From: a bacterium
GTDB lineage: Bacteria; Patescibacteriota; Minisyncoccia; Phycocordibacterales; 1-14-0-10-42-12
DNA: 6,113 nt
NCBI GenBank assembly: GCA_030432135.1
Contig: JAUIHD010000028.1
Span: 1 to 6,113, forward strand
Direction: 5' to 3'
In this document: piece by piece, positions 5,051-6,113 of the stretch
Layout: every line of letters begins with the position of its first letter
Position numbering within the stretch: position 1 is the first letter of the stretch
The notes under the pieces: model-generated
Seen by the model: the letters and a program-made list of their open reading frames with translations, nothing else
Told to the model about the DNA's origin: nothing
The model's database searches: none
Program-made: the position numbers and the translations under genes

Positions 5051-5977
5051 ATGAAAAAAAGAAAAAGGTTAATAATCAAAGGGGTTCTCATACTTTGCGC
5101 CCTAATACTCATAGTAGTAATAAAAAATACAGTACAAGATAAACAATCTGGAAATGTCGCACAGATAGAGGGACGAGTACCTAGTTCAATTCTTATAGGA
5201 GCTGCAGCAAGCCTTAATAATAATGAGATAGAGATTTTTGATTGTACAGATGTAGTATGCCGAGAAATATTGATCACGGGTGATACATACACTCCTGCAG
5301 GAGGTAAACGTGCATCATTTAGTGGTTACAGCGATCCAAGTATACGTAAAGATGCAAATTCAGATCGCATCTGGATGACATATTCACATCTATATACAGA
5401 AGATAAAAAGATTGGCGTAGAGACACATTATGCACACAGCGATGACAAGGGGGGTACGTGGCAATATGACGGAGTCCTATGGGAATCAAAACCTATAACA
5501 AACCCTGTAGACGGCACTACCGGCTCTATTGAACATGAAGTTTCAAACATTCTTCCTGTAGGCGATACATGGTACGCGGCTCGCCTTAATTATTTTCTTC
5601 CCGGTGGCAGTGAATTGAACGATAGACCCCAAAATAGCTTTTACATAAGTATGCTCGAAGCTGAATCAATTCACGAACTTAAAACAGCAAACCCTGTAAC
5701 TCTTGGTGGTGCTGCAACGCATGATGCCTGGGATATAGATGTAAACCTTTCTCAGATCGATACAGGAGTAAAAGATTGTATGTGGTGGAATGAGCCAGCA
5801 CTCGATAGCGAAGACGACACTCTGTATCTTGGACTTCGTTGTATGCGATTTTCTGGAGAAGGTCCTTTTGCCCGTCCAAATGTAGCGCAAAGTAATATTG
5901 TAGTTTTTAAAGCAGTGATTAATGGAAATATAGAAAATTTTGAATGGGAATTTGCTGGATCACTTGCTAGTAAATGA
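5051..5977 (+). CDS. Membrane-anchored sialidase/BNR-like propeller protein, possibly C-terminally truncated
   Basis: The product is 308 residues. It begins with a basic cluster (MKKRKR) and one hydrophobic helix (about 8-25), an uncleaved anchor or signal sequence placing the rest outside. The outer domain has a clear Asp box (SDDKGGTW, 130-137), the turn motif of sialidase/BNR propellers, plus YSDPSIRKD (93-101) followed by RIWMTYSH, a strand pattern seen in sialidase and GH43-like glycosidases. EHEVSN (161-166) and WNEPALDS (246-253) hold acidic residues that could be catalytic; no FRIP motif is found. Cysteine pairs 65/70 and 243/264 may form disulfides. The frame stops at TGA just after the strand EWEFAGSLAS. 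From memory of similar proteins, about 100 more residues would be expected, so the gene may be cut short. The start at 5051 lacks a Shine-Dalgarno. The fold is fairly sure; enzyme activity is unproven. Confidence 0.75.
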   Translation: MKKRKRLIIKGVLILCALILIVVIKNTVQDKQSGNVAQIEGRVPSSILIGAAASLNNNEIEIFDCTDVVCREILITGDTYTPAGGKRASFSGYSDPSIRKDANSDRIWMTYSHLYTEDKKIGVETHYAHSDDKGGTWQYDGVLWESKPITNPVDGTTGSIEHEVSNILPVGDTWYAARLNYFLPGGSELNDRPQNSFYISMLEAESIHELKTANPVTLGGAATHDAWDIDVNLSQIDTGVKDCMWWNEPALDSEDDTLYLGLRCMRFSGEGPFARPNVAQSNIVVFKAVINGNIENFEWEFAGSLASK

Positions 5978-6113
5978 GTTTGTGCTGAAGTCATGGTTAT
6001 TCCAACTCCGCCATAAGGACCTTCAATTTCTAAATCTTTATAGGCACAATGAATAAAGAAACCAGTATTCCTTTCGAATTGAGCTTCTTGCTTTCTGATC
6101 ACTACATCATTAT
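5978..6113 (-). other. Protein-like reading frame entering from the right edge
   Basis: On the minus strand a frame is open from the right edge and reads through natural AT-rich codons, including FERNTGFFIHCAYKDLEIEG and then PYGGVGITMTSAQTH. Beyond about 5978 the same frame runs on to a stop at 5752-5754, but there it is antisense to the sialidase-like gene and looks like a shadow. On the plus strand the same stretch is broken by several stops. It may be the 3' part of a gene cut off near the end of the sialidase-like gene, or an open frame by chance. I do not recognise the protein. Confidence 0.3.

Noticed and set aside
5975..6016. TGA at 5975-5977 read as glycine (as in Gracilibacteria/SR1), extending the sialidase-like gene
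   Set aside because: Only 13 more sense codons follow before TAA, and the DUF84 gene also ends at TGA with read-through entering a terminator-like hairpin, so standard termination fits better.

Overview
The window looks like a stretch of a small-genome bacterium, most likely a member of the Candidate Phyla Radiation (Patescibacteria, Parcubacteria-like). This is an inference. It rests on an atypical HAD-type P-type ATPase, a CYTH-fold protein of the CPR/archaeal kind that opens with a Glu-x-Arg strand, several membrane-anchored or secreted beta-propeller-like proteins with no clear role, a tRNA without an encoded CCA, and genes that appear to start without a Shine-Dalgarno site. The code looks standard: TGA, TAG and TAA all end genes at sensible places.

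Layout. Bases 1-2070 (+) hold the C-terminal 689 residues of a P-type cation ATPase whose N-terminus lies off the left edge. Facing it with an 8-bp gap is an unlisted 33-codon membrane micro-ORF (2079-2180, -) with a strong extended -10 directly upstream. A GC-rich block on the minus strand follows: a DUF84/YjjX-type inosine/xanthosine triphosphatase (2257-2802) and a secreted propeller-like protein (2912-3907). Each has its own promoter, a Shine-Dalgarno and a GC-rich hairpin downstream. Further right on the minus strand are an AT-rich CYTH/class IV adenylate-cyclase-like gene (4114-4650), tRNA-His(GTG) (4715-4787) and a compact unit coding for 30 residues or a small RNA (about 4840-5023). 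Diverging from that unit on the plus strand is a membrane-anchored sialidase/BNR-like protein (5051-5977) that appears short at its C-terminus. The last 136 bases hold a protein-like minus-strand frame open to the right edge.

No classic defence, mobile or CRISPR system is visible, and no operon joins these genes into a pathway; they read as independent one-gene units. Base composition changes sharply between neighbours: sampled 60-base rows have 24 G+C in the ATPase, 36 in the propeller gene, 18 in the CYTH gene and 21 in the sialidase-like gene. This suggests a mosaic of acquired genes.

The most interesting pattern is regulatory. Three genes have a -10-like hexamer ending exactly 6 bases before the ATG and no Shine-Dalgarno (apparently leaderless). 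The other minus-strand units share a TATGG-containing promoter element, and the protein-coding ones among them have a Shine-Dalgarno and end in a GC hairpin.
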